The position numbers and the translations under genes are program-made. The notes under the pieces were generated by a model. It was not told the origin of the DNA, ran no database searches, and saw only the letters and a list, made by a program, of their open reading frames with translations. From Thalassococcus halodurans (lineage in GTDB: Bacteria > Pseudomonadota > Alphaproteobacteria > Rhodobacterales > Rhodobacteraceae): a stretch of 64,000 nucleotides of DNA. Every line of letters starts with the position of its first letter. Positions within the stretch are counted from its first letter, which is position 1. Shown piece after piece: positions 61,114 through 64,000 of this stretch. The stretch covers positions 1 through 64,000 of the forward strand of contig NZ_FNUZ01000004.1 of assembly GCF_900108225.1 (NCBI RefSeq). Reading direction: 5' to 3'.

Positions 61114-61701
61114 TTACAGCGCGCCCTTGGTCGACGGGATCGCGTCGGCCGTGCGCGGGTCGGTTTCAAGTGCCACCCGCAGCGCGCGGGCCACGGCCTT
61201 GAACGCGGCCTCGGCGATGTGGTGGCTGTTGAAGCCGTGCAGCTGGTCGATGTGCAGCGTGATGCCGCCATGTGTCGACAATGCTTGGAAAAATTCGCGC
61301 ACCAGCTCGGTGTCGAAAGTGCCGATTTTTGCGGTCGGCATGTCGACATTCCACACAAGGAAGGGGCGGCCGGACAAGTCCAGCGCGCAACGCACCTGCG
61401 CATCATCCATGGGCAGGTGGCATTCGCCGTACCGACGCAAGCCGCGCTTGTCGCCCAATGCCTGTGTCAGGGCCTGACCTAACGCGATGCCGGTGTCCTC
61501 CACGGTGTGGTGGTCGTCGATGTGGTAATCACCCTTGGCACGGATGGTCATATCGATCAGCGCGTGGCGCGATAGCTGATCCAGCATGTGGTCGAAAAAG
61601 CCGACACCGGTTTGGTTGTCGTACTTGCCCGTCCCGTCGAGATTGATCTCGACCGAAATGTCGGTTTCAGCGGTCTGTCGCGTGATCTTGGCGCTGCGCA
61701 T
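61114..61701 (-). CDS. hisB: Imidazoleglycerol-phosphate dehydratase
   Basis: 195 residues. The metal-binding repeats are present as [13 protein letters not shown] with [11 protein letters not shown], and [21 protein letters not shown] with the HH pair. It dehydrates IGP to imidazole-acetol phosphate. The first of the his genes on this strand, separated from hisH by the TetR/DUF2306 pair. Monofunctional form without a HisN domain. Confidence 0.96.
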   Translation of the reverse strand: MRSAKITRQTAETDISVEINLDGTGKYDNQTGVGFFDHMLDQLSRHALIDMTIRAKGDYHIDDHHTVEDTGIALGQALTQALGDKRGLRRYGECHLPMDDAQVRCALDLSGRPFLVWNVDMPTAKIGTFDTELVREFFQALSTHGGITLHIDQLHGFNSHHIAEAAFKAVARALRVALETDPRTADAIPSTKGAL

Positions 61702-61925
61702 GTCAACGATCCTTCGTCTGTCTCGGGGCGCTTATAGGCAGGCAGGGCGATCAGGGAAAGCCATGCCGTTCACGCGGGCCGCCAAGTGATGCGGATTTCA
61801 AACGGCGTGTGCGTAGGTGAGGTGCGAACACGTCAGCAAAGCGCACCAATCCCAAGGGCTTTAGCCCGAGATAGGCCTGTGCGCCGAAGGCGCGCCGCTG
61901 GATTTGGTAGGAAAGGACTGACTGA

Positions 61926-62000
61926 TGGAGCGGGCGAGGCGATTCGAACGCCCGACCCTAACCTTGGCAAGGTTATGCTCTACCCCTGAGCTACGCCCGC
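61926..62000 (-). tRNA. tRNA-Gly (GCC), copy 1
   Basis: Read on the minus strand it begins GCGGGCGTAGCTCAGGGGTA, carries anticodon loop TTGCCAA, the T-loop TTCGAAT and ends CGCCCGC-T-CCA with encoded CCA. 75 bases including CCA. Acceptor, D, anticodon and T stems all pair. Confidence 0.97.
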
Positions 62001-62022
62001 AAACCATCATGTCTGTCCCAAT

Positions 62023-62097
62023 TGGAGCGGGCGAGGCGATTCGAACGCCCGACCCTAACCTTGGCAAGGTTATGCTCTACCCCTGAGCTACGCCCGC
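62023..62097 (-). tRNA. tRNA-Gly (GCC), copy 2
   Basis: Identical in all 75 bases to the copy at 61926-62000 and 22 bases upstream of it. Probably one transcript carries both. Confidence 0.97.
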
Positions 62098-62244
62098 TAA
62101 CCATTGGGTGGAGGCGATTTAGGATGTGTCGCGACGGGCTGCAAGAGAAAAGTGAAGACTTTTGCGCGGAATTTTTATACTTCTGCGGTGCGGCGTAGCG
62201 GCGGGCCTGTAATCGTGGGTTTTTACGGGGCTGGACATTGCGCA

Positions 62245-62258
62245 TGTTAACGCTAACA
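62245..62258 (+). promoter_or_regulatory. LacI-type operator before lldD
   Basis: TGTTAA-CG-CTAACA, arms TGTTA/TAACA with a central CG pair, the usual LacI-family pattern. It lies ten bases before the lldD ATG and over an earlier in-frame start, so it would block transcription if bound. Confidence 0.5.
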
Positions 62259-62267
62259 AGGGCGCTT

Positions 62268-63425
62268 ATGGATCTAGATCAGTTCTATCCGGCACTCTCT
62301 GACCTGCGCGGCCGTGCAAAACGGCGGCTTCCCCGATTTGTTTGGGATTTTCTTGATTCATCGACCGGCGACGAACAGACCAACGTTCGCAATCGTGCCG
62401 ATCTGGATGCTTTGTGTTTTCTTCCCTCGATCTTGCATGGCGAACAGACGCCCGATCTGACCACGGATGTTCTAGGCGCTTCCTACAAACTGCCCTTCGG
62501 TGTGTCGCCGGTTGGAATGTCGGGCCTCGTCTGGCCGGGGGCCGAGAGAATCCTTGCTCGCGCGGCCACGGCTGCCGGTATTCCTTATTGCCTGTCCACC
62601 GTCGCCACCGCCACACCGGAAGAGGTGGGGCCGCTGACGGGGGGCAAGGGCTGGTTCCAGCTTTATCCGCCCCGCGATGAAGCCACGCGTAAGGATTTGC
62701 TGGATCGCGCCAAGACGTCGGGCTTTTCGACATTGGTTCTGACAGTGGATGTTCCCGTGGCGTCGCGGCGCGAACGGCAGATTCGCGGTGGGCTGACCCA
62801 GCCGCCGAAGCTGAACGCGCGTCTGTTGGCGCAGGTGGCTTGCCGTCCGGCTTGGGCCATGGCGATGGCGCAAAACGGGTTGCCGCATATGAAGACGCTG
62901 GATGCCTATGTTCAGGATGTGTCGAGCCGGTCCTCGACGGCGCATGTGGGCTACTTGCTGCGGACATCGCCCGACTGGGACTATTTGCATTGGCTGCGCG
63001 ACAACTGGGATGGGCCCTTTGTCGTCAAAGGCGTGATGCGCGCAGAGGATGCGCAGCGACTTGACGCCGCAGGTGTGGACGCAATCTGGGTGTCGAACCA
63101 TGCCGGACGGCAGTTCGACGGGGCGCCTTCGGTGGCGTCTGTCCTACCCAGAATTCGTGATGTTACCAATTTGCCAATCATTGCTGATGGATCGATATCA
63201 GGGGGGCTTGATATTCTGCGTCTAATCGCCTTGGGTGCCGACATCTGCATGTTAGGGCGTGGTTTTCACTATGCTCTGGCTGCTTTGGGGGGACGGGGGC
63301 CAAAGCATCTGATCGATATTCTCACCAAAGATTTGGTCGCCAATCTGGGGCAGCTTGGCGCCATCCATCCCGCTGAATTGCGGGGTAAAATTCTCAGAAC
63401 GGGGAGTGGAAACCCACCCGTTTGA
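62268..63425 (+). CDS. lldD: FMN-dependent L-lactate dehydrogenase (alpha-hydroxy acid oxidase family)
   Basis: 385 residues, TIM barrel flavoprotein. Active-site block VSNHAGRQFDGAPS carries the catalytic His and the substrate Arg; ADGSISGGLDILR and LGRGFHYAL bind the FMN phosphate. It oxidises L-lactate (or a related hydroxy acid) to the keto acid and feeds quinones. The chosen ATG at 62268 has AAGGGCG before it and lies after the LacI-type site; a 10-codon longer frame overlaps that site. Pyruvate carboxylase follows, so lactate can enter oxaloacetate. Confidence 0.88.
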   Translation: MDLDQFYPALSDLRGRAKRRLPRFVWDFLDSSTGDEQTNVRNRADLDALCFLPSILHGEQTPDLTTDVLGASYKLPFGVSPVGMSGLVWPGAERILARAATAAGIPYCLSTVATATPEEVGPLTGGKGWFQLYPPRDEATRKDLLDRAKTSGFSTLVLTVDVPVASRRERQIRGGLTQPPKLNARLLAQVACRPAWAMAMAQNGLPHMKTLDAYVQDVSSRSSTAHVGYLLRTSPDWDYLHWLRDNWDGPFVVKGVMRAEDAQRLDAAGVDAIWVSNHAGRQFDGAPSVASVLPRIRDVTNLPIIADGSISGGLDILRLIALGADICMLGRGFHYALAALGGRGPKHLIDILTKDLVANLGQLGAIHPAELRGKILRTGSGNPPV

Positions 63426-63513
63426 GCGCCCGTCACTATCCGGTTCGCCAAGTTGTTGCACCGTGACAATCCGCATAACCTTGCACCAAGTTACTAATCA
63501 GGAAGCCAGCCTT

Positions 63514-64000
63514 ATGACCGACTTCAAGAAGATCCTCATTGCCAACCGTGGCGAGATCGCGATCCGCATCATGCGTGCGGCCAACGAGATGGGGAAAAAG
63601 ACCGTTGCCGTTTTTGCCGAGGAAGACAAACTTGGCCTGCACCGGTTCAAAGCGGACGAAGCGTACCGCATTGGTGAGGGGCTGGGGCCCGTTGCAGCCT
63701 ATCTGTCGATTGACGAGATCATTCGCGTGGCCAAGGAAAGCGGCGCGGACGCGATCCATCCGGGTTATGGCCTGCTGTCTGAGAACCCCGAATTCGTAGA
63801 TGCCTGCGAAAAGAACGGCATAACCTTTATTGGTCCCAAGGCGAAAACCATGCGTCAGCTGGGCGATAAGGCCAGCGCCCGCAAGGTTGCGATTGAGGCT
63901 GGTGTGCCTGTCATCCCCGCGACCGAGGTTCTGGGCGATGACATGGAAGCCATCAAAAAAGAGGCCGAAGAGATCGGCTTCCCGCTGATGCTTAAGGCGT
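63514..64000 (+). CDS. pyc: Pyruvate carboxylase, N-terminal fragment
   Basis: The first 162 codons of the biotin carboxylase domain: KKILIANRGEIAIRIMRAAN, then AEEDKLGLHRFKADEAYRIG, which is the Pyc version rather than AccC or PccA, then DAIHPGYGLLSENPEF and FIGPKAKTMRQLGDK. The gene runs off the window. It makes oxaloacetate from pyruvate. AGGAAG precedes the ATG at 63514. Confidence 0.93.
   Translation, partial: MTDFKKILIANRGEIAIRIMRAANEMGKKTVAVFAEEDKLGLHRFKADEAYRIGEGLGPVAAYLSIDEIIRVAKESGADAIHPGYGLLSENPEFVDACEKNGITFIGPKAKTMRQLGDKASARKVAIEAGVPVIPATEVLGDDMEAIKKEAEEIGFPLMLKA

Noticed and set aside
1-64000. CRISPR arrays, complete insertion sequences, rRNA genes, prophage
   Set aside because: No spaced short direct repeats, transposase motifs, rRNA sequence or phage structural genes were found when scanning the window.

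Overview
The window is GC-rich alphaproteobacterial DNA, most probably from a marine member of the Roseobacter group (Rhodobacteraceae). Support comes from the FnrL/HemN/cbb3 oxidase region, the PrpE-type ligase, a DUF6525 protein, a DMSP-demethylase-like cassette with a methanethiol oxidase, fused FdsG-FdsB, and pyruvate carboxylase near an FMN-dependent lactate dehydrogenase. Most of it is chromosomal housekeeping in compact operons, broken by a few AT-richer accessory patches.

Layout. 1-5.7 kb: start of glyA (minus), nadK, prpE and maeB. 5.9-10.5 kb: nucleoside salvage operon cdd-deoA-deoB-add-upp, with every junction overlapping. 10.6-16.6 kb: two conserved proteins of unknown function, an acyl-CoA ligase, a sulfotransferase and a thiolase. 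16.7-21.1 kb: a 1454-residue secreted nuclease. 21.2-26.9 kb: PCuAC copper chaperone followed by a structured 3' region, pirin, AlkB-type monooxygenase, FdsGB fusion without FdsA, and a YhhN protein. 26.9-31.1 kb: ccoGHIS, including a 45-residue CcoS. 31.2-32.5 kb: a DUF4393 (Abi-alpha-like) gene and the broken 3' end of a DUF2189 gene. 32.6-39.5 kb: a sulfur/C1 cassette (Lrp regulator, DmdA-like, OsmC, ECHDC3-like crotonase, DmdB-like ligase, MtoX/SBP56, membrane protein). 39.5-43.8 kb: intact DUF2189 and ccoNOQP. 44-47.1 kb: DUF6525, an AT-rich membrane protein, fnrL and hemN. 47.1-52.8 kb: lytic transglycosylase, ftsY, EamA transporter, IspZ, and an Lrp/decarboxylase pair. 52.8-55.7 kb: an orphan CoxL-like molybdoenzyme subunit, a structured leader RNA and a CoA-binding protein. 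55.8-61.7 kb: his genes (hisB, H, A, F, E) interrupted by accessory genes. 61.9-64 kb: two identical tRNA-Gly genes, lldD and the start of pyc.

How it works together. FnrL senses oxygen, and three TTGAY-N4-GTCAA boxes lie before ccoN, before ccoG and between fnrL and hemN, so oxidase structural genes, oxidase assembly genes and anaerobic haem synthesis form one local regulon. The sulfur cassette sits between ccoNOQP-DUF2189 and ccoGHIS, which are usually adjacent in relatives. A degraded second copy of the DUF2189 3' end at the far side gives direct repeats around it, suggesting how it entered. The cassette looks designed for demethylation of a methylated sulfur compound and oxidation of methanethiol, but its crotonase lacks both catalytic glutamates and no DmdC is present.

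Most worth a second look: the leader RNA at 55134-55257 (three-way junction, six-pair loop pseudoknot, terminator), the repeat-flanked sulfur cassette, MtoX with its tightly coupled membrane partner, the DUF4393 gene and the AT-rich membrane gene beside fnrL.
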